The position numbers were made by a program, and so were the translations under genes. This document shows, piece by piece, positions 45,393 through 54,242 of a stretch of 64,000 nucleotides of DNA (position 1 is the stretch's first letter; the number at the start of each line of letters is the position of its first letter). The DNA comes from UMGS1696 sp964621165 (GTDB taxonomy: Bacteria; Bacillota; Clostridia; Oscillospirales; CAG-272). The notes beneath the pieces are model-generated. The model had not been told where the DNA came from. It searched no databases and saw only the letters and a program-made list of their open reading frames with translations. Location: contig CAZULC010000001.1 of assembly GCA_964621165.1 (NCBI GenBank), forward strand, positions 1 to 64,000. The letters are read 5' to 3'.

Positions 45393-47144
45393 TCACCCCA
45401 AATCCGGTGTGTCAACAAACTCAATCACGTTCCTGTCGGAGGAGTCCATCTCAAACACAACCACCTCGTTCTTGCCTTCCTTCAGCATGGGTGCGGGGCA
45501 GTACAGGGTCTTTTGTGGGCCTGCGTCGTTGTAGTACCGACCCAGATTGAACCCGTTGACCACAACAAAGCCGTGATGGAAGCCGTCCAGCCTGATAAAC
45601 GTATCCTTGGGCTGGCCTTCGATTTCAAGCTGACCCCGCAGGAATGAGGACTTGCTCACCCCGCCCTCAAGCGGCTTGTACTCGATACCGGACAGGTCTT
45701 CCATCTCCATTGGGTACATGTCCCAGCCGAAGTGGAGCCGCTGACCGAATCGGATTCCCGCCATGCCCTTCTGGTCCCCCATCTCCGGACCGTAGTTGAC
45801 GCGGCCCATGTTTTCAACGAGGATGTCAAGACGTACTCTCTCGCCGGGAAGGAGCTTGATTGTCACCGGGTCATGTCTGCGGGAGCGCTCGATTGTGCCG
45901 GCGTAGCGTCCGTTCTTGAAGACTACGGCTCTGTCGTGTACGCAGTCGTACTGGAGCGGGATTTCCTCGCAGGGACCGTTGACAATGGTAGAGTACAGAG
46001 TGAAGCCGTAATTCTGCCCGATGTCCTCCTGATATTTGGGCACGGCTGTGTGAACGGGGGAGGAAATCTTCTTCACCGCGTCGAGGATGAACGCACCTTC
46101 GTTAAGCGCAACCTTGCCGTATGCCGCCTTTTCGGAATTTTTCACCGTCAGCTCGGGAAGCGGACCATACTTTTCTTCCATAATCTTCCGCACGGCAAAA
46201 TAAGCGGGAGTCAAATCTCCGGCTTCGCTGAGGAGGGCGTTGTAATCGTAGCTTGTGATGGTTGGCTCGTACTTGCCGCCGTGGTTTGCGCCGTTCATGA
46301 AGCCGAAGTTGGTGCCGCCGTGGAACATGTAGAAGTTCAGGGACGCTCCCGACTCAATCATGTCGGAGAACAAGCCCGCCAGCTCCTCCGCGTCTCTCAC
46401 GTGGTGTTCCTCGTACCAATGGTCGAACCAGCCGCACCAGTATTCGCCGCACATGTGGGGCTGATTTTTGCGGAACAGGTCGAGCATGCGGAAGTTTTCC
46501 ACGGGATGGGAGCCGAAGTTGGCTACACAGAGATGATCGGGCAAAGTACCGCCGCCAAGCATCCACCAGCACGCGCCGTCCGAGGTGAAGAGGGTCACGT
46601 CCACTCCGCACTCACGGTAAATGTCCTCGATAGCCCGCAGGTATTCCTTGTCGTCGCCGTAGGAGCCATACTCGTTTTCAATCTGCACCATGATAATTCC
46701 GCCGCCCTGAGTGGAGAAGTGGCCCTTGAGCTGGTCAAACAGCGCGTGGTAGTAATTCCGTACCTTTTCAATGAATAAGGGGTCGTTGCACCGCAGTCCC
46801 ATTGTGTGGTAGGAGAGGAGCCAAGCCGGAAGCCCGCCGAACTCCCACTCACTGCAGATGTACGGACCGGGACGGAGGATAACATTCAGCCCCAGAGATT
46901 CCGCGATTGAGACGTACTCCGCAATGTCCAGCATGCCCGTAAAGTCAAACTGCCCCTCGCGCTTTTCGTGAAGGTTCCATGCAGTGTAAGTTTCCACAGT
47001 GTTAAAGCCGCACTCCTTCAGCTTGGTCAAACGGTCAGTCCAATACTCCCGGGGAATGCGGAAATAATGCATTGCGCCGGAAATAATGGTGTATTCCTTC
47101 CCGTCCATTAAAAAGCTCTTGTCGTTGTAAGTCAAAATACCCAT
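45393..47144 (-). CDS. Beta-galactosidase, glycoside hydrolase family 35
   Basis: A 583-residue enzyme, started at ATG 47144 (AAAGGA site 8 bases upstream); a longer reading would start before this site. The GH35 barrel is clear: ISGAMHYFRIPREYWTDRL, FNTVETYTAWNLHEKREG, LRPGPYICSEWEFGGLPAWLL, the acid/base in VQIENEYGSYG near residue 155 and the nucleophile Glu in PHMCGEYWCGWFDHW near 235. C-terminal beta domains follow. There is no signal peptide, so it hydrolyses terminal beta-galactosides inside the cell. It has its own promoter and probably serves with the nearby esterase and sugar importer. Confidence 0.95.
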   Translation of the reverse strand: MGILTYNDKSFLMDGKEYTIISGAMHYFRIPREYWTDRLTKLKECGFNTVETYTAWNLHEKREGQFDFTGMLDIAEYVSIAESLGLNVILRPGPYICSEWEFGGLPAWLLSYHTMGLRCNDPLFIEKVRNYYHALFDQLKGHFSTQGGGIIMVQIENEYGSYGDDKEYLRAIEDIYRECGVDVTLFTSDGACWWMLGGGTLPDHLCVANFGSHPVENFRMLDLFRKNQPHMCGEYWCGWFDHWYEEHHVRDAEELAGLFSDMIESGASLNFYMFHGGTNFGFMNGANHGGKYEPTITSYDYNALLSEAGDLTPAYFAVRKIMEEKYGPLPELTVKNSEKAAYGKVALNEGAFILDAVKKISSPVHTAVPKYQEDIGQNYGFTLYSTIVNGPCEEIPLQYDCVHDRAVVFKNGRYAGTIERSRRHDPVTIKLLPGERVRLDILVENMGRVNYGPEMGDQKGMAGIRFGQRLHFGWDMYPMEMEDLSGIEYKPLEGGVSKSSFLRGQLEIEGQPKDTFIRLDGFHHGFVVVNGFNLGRYYNDAGPQKTLYCPAPMLKEGKNEVVVFEMDSSDRNVIEFVDTPDLG

Positions 47145-47203
47145 ATGATTCATCCTTTCGTTTAGTATTTTTGGGTGTTCTTTCAAGTTTTGTACTCAAA
47201 GAC

Positions 47204-47232
47204 AGTATAACAGAATCAGGTGGAAAAGTCAA
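47204..47232 (-). promoter_or_regulatory. Promoter of the GH35 gene
   Basis: On the minus strand TTGACT (47232-47227) and TATACT (47209-47204) are 17 bases apart, about 60 bases before the start codon. Confidence 0.75.
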
Positions 47233-47505
47233 GAAGTTTGCGAAAAATCCGCGTGTCTCTTTCCAAAGGGGGAACGCGAATTTCAGAGCTGGCATTGAAT
47301 ATCACATTCACGCATCCAGCCTTCACCTGAGACGATTTTAATAAAAAAATGAAGACTGAAAATCCAGAACAGGTCCTTTTATTTTAATTATAAATTTATT
47401 ATAAAAAAAATAACCGTTCAAGCTTGACTGCCCGGGCGGTTTTTGTTTTTGTGAAGCGGTTGTCTGCGTTTGTCGTGAGTCAGCAGTTTACCGCAGTTAA
47501 CTGCG
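47233..47505. other. Intergenic spacer without a visible gene
   Basis: AT-rich in the middle (47330-47410), with a weak possible terminator stem (AACCG at about 47411, CGGTT at 47436) followed by T runs. I see no open frame with a ribosome site and no structured RNA. Confidence 0.5.
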
Positions 47506-47892
47506 TCAGTCGAGGAAGACTTTTCTCTCTCCTTCGCCGGACAGGGTCATCAGCGCGTCGAATACTGCTGAGGCTTGAGTCAGCATGCGCCAGACCTCGC
47601 GTTCACTTATGTATCGGCGGATGCTGTAGTGGATTACCCGTGCGCTGACCTCGCCTTTTTTCAGCATGCCTCTGCCCGAACCGGCCATGTACACCTCCCG
47701 CACCGCCTCGATTGTCTCAGGATTATCCCGCCTCAGACGATCGAAGCACTCCGCGCATGCCGCAAACTCCACCCACTCCGACGGCTTGATTTTCCCCTGC
47801 CCCGCCAGTTCCGCCGCCTCCACTACTCCCGGTTCGCCAAGACTGTGCCACCTTCGCATTGCCGCCACCGCCTGCCTATTGATTTTATGCAT
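47506..47892 (-). CDS. Small helical protein, possible phage-type HTH regulator
   Basis: A 128-residue, all-helical protein. The C-terminal half (GEVSARVIHYSIRRYISEREVWRML, cited in part as YSIRRYISEREVWRML) has the spacing of a helix-turn-helix followed by a QASAVFDAL helix, as in sigma-region-4-like phage late regulators (ArpU/RinA group). A CxxCxxR cluster (AACAECFDRL) lies in the middle. No phage genes are nearby. The assignment is weak; it may simply be a conserved protein of unknown role. Confidence 0.5.
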   Translation of the reverse strand: MHKINRQAVAAMRRWHSLGEPGVVEAAELAGQGKIKPSEWVEFAACAECFDRLRRDNPETIEAVREVYMAGSGRGMLKKGEVSARVIHYSIRRYISEREVWRMLTQASAVFDALMTLSGEGERKVFLD

Positions 47893-48030
47893 TACCTCAC
47901 CCCATTTCGTTAAATTTTCGCGTACTCGTAAATCTTCCCGCCCCGCCGCATAAAATGGAGTATGAGCGGGGTTACGATATTATGTTCGCTATATAGTATA
48001 TCATAAAAACAAACGTTTGTCAATTCCCTG

Positions 48031-48059
48031 TTGTATTCTCACAAAAAATGTGCTATAAT
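48031..48059 (+). promoter_or_regulatory. Promoter upstream of the 48174 gene
   Basis: TTGTAT (48031-48036) and TATAAT (48054-48059) with a 17-base spacer. Confidence 0.6.
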
Positions 48060-48173
48060 ATGGAAAACCCACACAGGCAGAATCGGCTTATTGAAGCTGA
48101 GATTTCAAGTTATCCCGCGATGATATGAGCTGCCACAGGTGGATAAGCCTTTGTTGACGTAATGGCGGTAAAA

Positions 48174-48482
48174 ATGAGCGACTGCGTGTATTTCGGCGTA
48201 ATTGCCGACGTGGATCCCGAGCGGGATTACTCGGATTTTTCGGATTTCAACAACGACTATGAAAAGGCGTTGGAGTTTTACCGTTGTGTGGCAGTACCGG
48301 ATGACATTGTGAACGAGTGGATTCTCCCAGTCAGACACATACCTTCTTTCACCTGCTCCCTGCGCCGACTATTTTCCGGAATTAACCATTACGGTGTGAC
48401 TTTGCTTCCACCTGAGTCGATTGGAACGTTTTTAGAGATAGTTAAGCCATACGGGGGTAGAAGTCCGTGGCGGAGCTTTTGA
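48174..48482 (+). CDS. Small hypothetical protein, possibly shortened by a frameshift
   Basis: About 102 residues from ATG 48174 (weak GGCGG site): MSDCVYFGVIADVDPERDY, an acidic N-terminus, then FTCSLRRLFSGINHYGVTLLPPESIGTF. The frame stops at 48482, but the next frame continues as AELLTLLESAERLGQYVICFGV to a stop at 48538, which reads like the natural end of the protein. A frameshift near 48465 is therefore likely. The general look (small, acidic, single gene) resembles immunity-type proteins, but I cannot name a family. Confidence 0.5.
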   Translation: MSDCVYFGVIADVDPERDYSDFSDFNNDYEKALEFYRCVAVPDDIVNEWILPVRHIPSFTCSLRRLFSGINHYGVTLLPPESIGTFLEIVKPYGGRSPWRSF

Positions 48483-48598
48483 CGCTGCTTGAGTCGGCGG
48501 AAAGGCTTGGGCAGTATGTTATCTGCTTCGGGGTCTGAGAATTCATACATCCGTCACATTGATTTCCATATATTTTCATGATTTTTTTTAAATTATCA

Positions 48599-48627
48599 TT
48601 GCAATTTTCAACAAAATATGCTATACT
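48599..48627 (+). promoter_or_regulatory. Promoter of the zinc-ribbon membrane protein gene
   Basis: TTGCAA (48599-48604) and TATACT (48622-48627) with a 17-base spacer. Confidence 0.7.
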
Positions 48628-48665
48628 TTTTTCAGTAAGATAATTCACGAAAGGAACTATGCTTT

Positions 48666-49109
48666 ATGAAATTTTGTCCAAACTGCCGTATTTCGTACGA
48701 CGATCGAGCAAATGTCTGTGCAAAGTGCGGGGAGCCGCTGATGGTGATCCCTCAGGCTGAGCTTAAATCAAATCCCGCCGACCACACCTCAGAGTTCAAC
48801 CCCGCTGACGTATCCGACAACAAGATTTTCGCCATGGTGCCCTACATTTTGAGCGTTTTGGGAGTTATCATTGCCCTTCTCGCAGGATTTCACTCGCCCT
48901 ATGCCGCATTCCACGCACGTCAGGCTCTCAAAATCGACATCATTGCCGCCATTTCAGTCCTTCTCTGTCTCATCCCGATTCTCGGGTGGATTGCGTTTGC
49001 TGTGTGGATTATAGTGACAGTTGTCATCAAAATCATGTGCTTCGTCTACGTTTGTCAGGGCAAAGCAATGGAGCCGCCGATTGTATCAAAGTTCGGTTTT
49101 CTCAAGTAA
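48666..49109 (+). CDS. Zinc-ribbon membrane protein (DUF4870/Tic20-like)
   Basis: A 147-residue protein with an N-terminal zinc ribbon (CPNC near residue 4 and CAKC near 18) and a membrane part from about residue 55: a helix IFAMVPYILSVLGVIIALLAG, a conserved loop SPYAAFHARQALKID and two further helices. The loop is typical of DUF4870/Tic20-like proteins. The function is unknown. It has its own promoter and terminator. Confidence 0.8.
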   Translation: MKFCPNCRISYDDRANVCAKCGEPLMVIPQAELKSNPADHTSEFNPADVSDNKIFAMVPYILSVLGVIIALLAGFHSPYAAFHARQALKIDIIAAISVLLCLIPILGWIAFAVWIIVTVVIKIMCFVYVCQGKAMEPPIVSKFGFLK

Positions 49110-49124
49110 TCACGCATAAAAAAT

Positions 49125-49165
49125 ACGCGCCGTTTCGGTGGTTTTCCGATTCAGCGCGTTTTTTG
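49125..49165 (+). terminator. Terminator after the zinc-ribbon protein gene
   Basis: A 6-base GC stem (ACGCGC at 49125, GCGCGT at 49154), long loop, then a run of T. Confidence 0.65.
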
Positions 49166-49196
49166 TTTCAAGAGGAAGCTTTGCTGTATTTTTTTG

Positions 49197-51155
49197 TTAC
49201 GGGGTGACGGTTTTGAAGTCCACTCCGCAGGGCTTGCCGTCCTTGTAGAGAACTACGGCGCGGGTGTATGGCTCGATGAGGTCTTCCGGTCGGAATCCGT
49301 CGTCATCGGTGGTGAGCCAATCATTGGAATAGGTGACAATGTACTCTCCGGGGCGGTCGTCAACGAAAACGTCAACCACTTCCCCGTTCAGCGTGATATT
49401 GTACTCGCTGTCGGAGATTTTCTCGCAGTCCAGCCCGAACTCAGCGTACTGGTTCACAAACTCCACGAGGGTTTTGCCGTTATAGCTGAATCCGATTCCA
49501 TCGGCTATATGGGTCTGCTCAGCCGCGCCTATGGATCATGGGTTGTATCACTCGGTTTCTTCAGGGCTGACGTCGTATTTTTGTGGTGTGCTCGATTTTG
49601 CCAAGTTCATCCTCCAGCGCGGCGAGTTCTTCTATGAATTCCGTCTGTTTTTGCCTGAAGTTTTCGAGCTTTTCTTTGATTTCAGCTTCCTTTTTCAGGC
49701 GTTCATGGATTGTTTCCGCAACTTCCTCAATACTGCGCAGAATTATTAGTGTTTCATCCTGTGCTGTTGTTTGGTCCCTGACCTCATAAAGAAGTGAAAT
49801 TAATTCATTGCGGAGAGATTCGATTTCCGTATATGCTTCGCCCAGCGCACTATCATCATTCTGCCAGATTTTTCCCTGAATCTGAAATTACTCAAGCATT
49901 ACCTCATCATAAATTTCATCCAAGGTTTCGGTGTTGTCAGGATAGCTTGCGAGGGTCACGCCGTCGTCGGCGGGTTTGGACAGCTTGAGTCCGTTTTTGA
50001 TGTCCTCAAGGGTCTCCTCGTACTGCGCGAGAGCTTCGTCCACTTTCTCCTGAGTCTACTCGAACCAGCCCGTGGAGGGGGTCCAGCCTCGCTCGCCTAT
50101 GATTTTCGGAAGCTCCACCCTCTGCTCGTTGAACCAAGCCTCGTATTTGTCAGCTGTCCACCACTCTATCTCGGAATAGGCGGAGGTGTCCGGGGTTTCC
50201 TTTGTGCCGTCTGAATAAACAGCCGTGATTCCTTCCTCGCTGACGTCAACATTTGTGATTTTCGTGTTATTTTTCACCCCATCATCCGCTGATGTCGCGA
50301 AGGCTCCCGCAACCGACGCTACTACTACGCAGGCGAGAATCAGGGCGGCGGTGGTCTGCTTTTTTATCTTCATTATAAATTCAATCTTTTCCTCGGAGGC
50401 GCTTTTGCCGCTTATTATGGAATAACTGCTGCAGCTATAGCTGTAGTTTGTCTGTGATTTCATGGCAATTATGGTCATGGCGTAGTCCGCTTTTTCGTCA
50501 AGTCCCATCCGGCGCACAACCGACTGCAAGCTCTATATCCCGGTTGTAGAGTGCGTGCATGAGCCACACAAGGGGGTTGTACCAGTGCAGAATCAGCGCG
50601 GCATTCGCTATGGTTTTCCGCACGCCGTCCAGATGCTTTATGTGGGTCAGCTCGTGGGTCAGGATGAACCTAAGCTGGGACTGGGTGAAGCTGCCCTCGG
50701 GGAGAAGCACAACCGGATGAAGTATGCCGTAGGTCAGCGGGCTTTGGCTCGGGTTCGGTGAAACTGGGCTGGAGTCTGCCGTTTGTCGTCCGAGGCCGGG
50801 CTGAATATGTCGGACTTTCCTCCGGTTTTTTCCTGACTTCATCGGGTAACAGTGCAGGTTCGTCGGACTTCCGCAGCATAACTGGTGTGACCTCGTCAGG
50901 TGTGGCCTCGTCTATTGTAAAATCCACACCGGAGTCTGCCAGAATCTGCTTTTCCGCGCCGATTACGTCGAGGTTGTACGCGCTCAGCTGGGTCGGCAGG
51001 GATACGGGAATCAACAGCCGCAGGATTGCAATCTCCCACAGCACAACCACCGCACGACGGGGAAGCTTATCGCCGAGAATCTGACGTATCAGAAAAACAG
51101 CTTAAATCAGCACGGACCCACCCACGATTATTTCAATGGGGCTGAGTATGCTCAT
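49197..51155 (-). pseudogene. Decayed BlaR1-type M56 sensor peptidase
   Basis: Ruins of an antibiotic-sensor membrane peptidase. The start MSILSPIEIIVGGSVL at 51155 overlaps the end of blaI but runs into a TAA at codon 18, then continues in frame as VFLIRQILGDKLPRRAVVVLWEIA. A frameshift near 50830 leads to the peptidase core: YGILHPVVLLPEGSFT and ILTHELTHIKHLDGVRK with the HExxH zinc site. Another shift near 50525 leads to RRMGLDEKADYAMTI and a membrane helix (ALILACVVVASVAGAFA). The outer part, with stops at 50056 and 49890 and further shifts, includes a coiled coil and ends GVDFKTVTP. At least five lesions make it inactive. Confidence 0.85.
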
Positions 51156-51535
51156 TTTTGCGCGCCTTTTACAATGTCCACAAGCCGCGCGATTTCCGCC
51201 TCCGACAGCCGCTTTGAGTCAATCAGCGCCGCAAAGAGCCGGTCAGCCGAGCCGTCGTAGATTTTGTCGATCAGCTCGTCGGTTCTCTCCCGCTGTACTG
51301 ACTTTTCGTCGATCAGGGGACGGCAGATGAAACCGGGGTCGATTCGCTCAAGGGCGTTTTTGGCGGCACACCGCTTGATTAGGGTGTAGGTGGTGTTGAC
51401 GTTCCAACCCTGCTCTTCCTCGAGGATTGACGCGATTTTCCGCGCCGGAGCCTCACCCAGCCGCCACAGCACCTTCATAACCTTAAGCTCCGAATCTTGG
51501 AGTCTGTTGTCTTTATCTCTGTTCGTGTTTGCCAT
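51152..51535 (-). CDS. BlaI/MecI/CopY-family repressor
   Basis: A 127-residue winged-helix repressor, started at ATG 51535 (AAGGAA site upstream). The family line is clear: LQDSELKVMKVLWRLGEAPARKIASIL (cited in part as LKVMKVLWRLGEAPARKI), WNVNTTYTLIKRC, then the C-terminal dimer domain with LIDKIYDGSADRLFAAL. In intact systems the BlaR1 partner destroys the repressor when a beta-lactam or other signal binds. Here blaR1 is decayed, so this repressor may be permanently active or respond to another signal. Its coding end overlaps the old blaR1 start by 4 bases. Confidence 0.92.
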   Translation of the reverse strand: MANTNRDKDNRLQDSELKVMKVLWRLGEAPARKIASILEEEQGWNVNTTYTLIKRCAAKNALERIDPGFICRPLIDEKSVQRERTDELIDKIYDGSADRLFAALIDSKRLSEAEIARLVDIVKGAQK

Positions 51536-51631
51536 AATATTCCTTATTTTCCGGCAATTGCCTGTATTTCCATTTAATCTCAGCCTAGGCGGAGTCAAAC
51601 AAATTTGGATTTACGTAAATTCCACGTCTAT

Positions 51632-51677
51632 ATACTACCACAGTCTTATCGGAGTGTCAATACTACTCCAGTCTTAT
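51632..51677 (-). promoter_or_regulatory. blaI promoter with two direct-repeat operator-like boxes
   Basis: On the minus strand TTGACA (51660-51655) and TAGTAT (51637-51632) are 17 bases apart. Two 18-base boxes, matching at 16 positions, lie at 51632-51649 (over the -10) and 51660-51677 (just upstream of the -35), 28 bases apart. They carry ACTAC/GTAGT half-sites like those of BlaI operators. A separate perfect 12-base palindrome (ATTTACGTAAAT, 51609-51620) lies in the leader. Confidence 0.7.
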
Positions 51678-51750
51678 TTACAAAAATTAAAAAAATAACG
51701 CCGACCACGGGATTCAACCGAGCCGACGCTGGAATTATGCTTTATTTTCG

Positions 51751-52500
51751 TTAAAATTTATCCACGGGGTAGAGGATTTTCAGCTGATTTACACGGCTCT
51801 GATATGCCGCCTGCTGCTTCTGTGCGATGAGCGCCTGACGGATTTCCTCCTTCGCCACGGCAAACTCCACCTTTTCGCCTTTTATGCGGCGATTGAGCTT
51901 CACGAGGTGCCAGCCGAACTGGGTCTTCACGGGACCGGACAGCTCACCTTCCTGAAGTTGGTCGCAGGCTTCTTCAAACTCCGGCACCATCTGACCGTGA
52001 CCGAACTCACCCAGCTTTCCGCTTTCCTTACCAGAGGGGCATGTGCTGTACTTTTTTGCGGCGTCAGCGAAGTCAATCTCACCGGAGAGGATTTTTTCTC
52101 GGATTTCTTTAGCTAAATCCTCGGAATCCACCAAAATATGGTCCGCGTCATATGCCTCCCCTGCGTCAAACTGGTCGGGGTTTTCGTCGTAGAACTTCCT
52201 GATTTCCTCGTCGGTCACACGCACCCGCTCAACGGACTTCTGGATGTTGTAGCTTGCCAGCATGTCCTCCTTCACCCGGTTGAGCTGCTCCTTGAACGCC
52301 GGTTCTCTCTCGAGGAGGTTCCGCTGTGCGTCAAGCAGGAACAGACGTTTGTTTATGAGCTGGTCGAGAATCATTGCTCTTCCCTGCGGGTTGTTGTAGC
52401 TCTGTCCGCGCTGACCCATCTGAGCCAGAGCTATGTCGATTTCGCTTTCCATTATGGGCTTTCCTGCAACATTTGCGGCGATTTTGTCCTGATAATTCAT
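51751..52500 (-). CDS. Parvulin-type peptidyl-prolyl cis-trans isomerase (SurA/PrsA-like, cytoplasmic)
   Basis: A 249-residue protein without signal peptide. An N-terminal SurA-like helical domain (about 10-115, ILDQLINKRLFLLDAQRN) precedes a parvulin domain: YDADHILVDSEDLAKEI, FADAAKKYSTCPSGKESGKLG cited in part as YSTCPSGKESGKLGEF, and the closing FGWHLVKLNRR. It speeds prolyl isomerisation and may act as a trigger-factor-like chaperone in the cytoplasm. The gene stands 31 bases after an SDR gene on the same strand. Confidence 0.92.
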   Translation of the reverse strand: MNYQDKIAANVAGKPIMESEIDIALAQMGQRGQSYNNPQGRAMILDQLINKRLFLLDAQRNLLEREPAFKEQLNRVKEDMLASYNIQKSVERVRVTDEEIRKFYDENPDQFDAGEAYDADHILVDSEDLAKEIREKILSGEIDFADAAKKYSTCPSGKESGKLGEFGHGQMVPEFEEACDQLQEGELSGPVKTQFGWHLVKLNRRIKGEKVEFAVAKEEIRQALIAQKQQAAYQSRVNQLKILYPVDKF

Positions 52501-52531
52501 GTAGTTGTTTCCTTTGCTTTATGTTAATTTT

Positions 52532-53287
52532 TTAGGTTTTTGAGAAGTTCATCATAAGCTTCGTCGGGGCGAGTTTTGCGAGAAGACGGTAAAATTTGTA
52601 AAATCCCGTGGGAGTGTAGATGCTCTTTCTACGCCCGGCCGCAATCAGCGCACCTTTCGCGACTTTGGCGGGATTGCAGTATGGGAGGGTGTCGAAGGTC
52701 TTGGAGTTTCCCTTGATTTTGCCGAGGTAGATGAAGTCGGTGTCCATCGGTCCGGGGCATACGGCGGTGCAGGTTATTTTTTTGCATTTCATCTCCTCAC
52801 CCAGTCCGAAGGAGAAGGCGGTGACGTAGGCCTTTGTGGCGCTGTAGGTGGTCATACGGGGATTGGGACAGAAGGACGCGATTGAGGAGACGTTGATGAT
52901 CCGCGATCCCGAGGGCATGTACGGGACGGTCAGGTGTGTGACGGCGGTGAGGCCTTTCAGGTTCAGGTCAATCATGCGGGTCTGGTTTTCAAGCTCGCCC
53001 TCGCCTATGTTCCCGAGGTAGCCGCATCCGGAATTGTTCACAAGCATGACTACCTTTGGTTTTTCTTCTTCCAGCACGGTTTTCAGGGCGGTGTAGCTTT
53101 CGTCGAGGGTCAGATCCAGCGGGATTACGCGGCAGGGCTTGTCGATTTTGGCGGCGGCTTCCTCAAGTTTTTCCCGACGGCGGGAGATGAGCCAGTATTC
53201 TTCTATGTCCGGATAGTATTTCGGCAGGGCTTTCAGAAATTCCAGTCCCAGTCCGGCGGAAGCTCCCGTGATTATTGCAGTTTTCAT
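52532..53287 (-). CDS. Short-chain dehydrogenase/reductase
   Basis: A 251-residue SDR enzyme. The NAD(P)-binding motif is TGASAGLGLEF near residue 7, with a basic SRRREKL after the second strand that favours NADPH. Then NNSGCGYLG, the catalytic Ser in INVSSIASF, and the Tyr-x-x-x-Lys pair in YSATKAYV near residue 151. It is of the DltE/YqjQ-like group that reduces acyl or keto groups; the substrate is unknown. It lies between a histidine phosphatase and the isomerase gene. Confidence 0.92.
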   Translation of the reverse strand: MKTAIITGASAGLGLEFLKALPKYYPDIEEYWLISRRREKLEEAAAKIDKPCRVIPLDLTLDESYTALKTVLEEEKPKVVMLVNNSGCGYLGNIGEGELENQTRMIDLNLKGLTAVTHLTVPYMPSGSRIINVSSIASFCPNPRMTTYSATKAYVTAFSFGLGEEMKCKKITCTAVCPGPMDTDFIYLGKIKGNSKTFDTLPYCNPAKVAKGALIAAGRRKSIYTPTGFYKFYRLLAKLAPTKLMMNFSKT

Positions 53288-53371
53288 TTGATTTTTACCT
53301 TTTTATGGGATTTGAATTGGTATAATATGGATTTATGCTTACTTCAGGTGTCTCTGTGCGATGTTGATTTT

Positions 53372-54091
53372 TTACCACCTGTATGTCAGTCCGATTGGAG
53401 CGAGGTGGGTAACGTCCCCGACGGTGAATATCTTCGAGATATACGTCCTCTCCCCGGTCTTGTGGAACGCGACGGTTGTAACGGATGTCGGCATCACGCG
53501 GAAGGTCTGCCAGTACAGGGGCGGTGCGACGCGGGCGAGGTGTGCGGTAAGGTAGGATCCCAGTCCCATGTGGCAGAAGACCGCAATGTTGCTTTTTTGC
53601 ACTTCAGCATCCGTGAATCCCTCCGTCAGCCGGTAGACAAACCCGTCGGGAGTCATGCCGTTTTTCGAGAGAAGCTCGTCCAGATTCCGCTCAACCATGC
53701 GTCCGTATTCAGCGCAGCCGTATTTTGTGTAAATTTCGCTCTCACTCCACCGGGTCAGGTCGGACAATTGTTCGCGATTGGCTTCAAACACCGCCGGATT
53801 CAAGTCCCACGGGCAGCAGGCTCTGTCCTCACCCAGACCGTATTTCGAGCGGGGTTCAAAGGCGGCACGGGGGTATTCCTGAAGCCAGTCGAGGGTTTCG
53901 GCGGTGAGTCCGGTTTTGTAGAGGAAGGGCTTGGCGGTGTCCTGTGCACGTCCGAGGGGGGATACGTAGACCTTTGTGATGTTCTCCCCCGCCAGCCGGT
54001 CACGCAGAAGTTCCGCTTCACGCCAGCCCCGTTCGGTGAGGGTATCGTTGGCGTAATCCGGGTCGCCGTGGCGTATGATAAACAGTTTCAT
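53372..54091 (-). CDS. Histidine phosphatase family protein
   Basis: A 239-residue phosphatase of the phosphoglycerate-mutase-like fold. The catalytic histidine is in FIIRHGDPDYANDTLTERGWREAELL (cited as IIRHGDPDY), with YVSPLGRAQDTAKP as the second phosphate-binding arginine motif and VFCHMGLGSYL as the second catalytic His. Typical roles are removal of phosphate from sugar phosphates or cobalamin intermediates; here none is implied by neighbours. The C-terminal 60 residues extend beyond the minimal fold. Confidence 0.9.
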   Translation of the reverse strand: MKLFIIRHGDPDYANDTLTERGWREAELLRDRLAGENITKVYVSPLGRAQDTAKPFLYKTGLTAETLDWLQEYPRAAFEPRSKYGLGEDRACCPWDLNPAVFEANREQLSDLTRWSESEIYTKYGCAEYGRMVERNLDELLSKNGMTPDGFVYRLTEGFTDAEVQKSNIAVFCHMGLGSYLTAHLARVAPPLYWQTFRVMPTSVTTVAFHKTGERTYISKIFTVGDVTHLAPIGLTYRW

Positions 54092-54242
54092 TTGTGTTAC
54101 CTTAATATTAAACTATTTTTGGACTAATACGCTTGTTAAATGTTCGTGGTAATTCGAAGGTCTTGGAATTTGGATTGTTTAAGATCTACTTTTCCAAAAG
54201 GTCAACCGTGCAAGCAGAAATTACAATTGAACGAATGTGCGA

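Noticed and set aside
45732..46778. 348-codon plus-strand frame inside the GH35 gene
   Set aside because: It lies entirely antisense to a well-conserved beta-galactosidase; the long open frame follows from codon bias.
51695..51725. A sequence resembling the 3' end of a tRNA (CGGTTGAATCCCG on the minus strand)
   Set aside because: The T-loop is wrong, no acceptor stem or anticodon arm can be paired upstream, and no CCA-like end follows.
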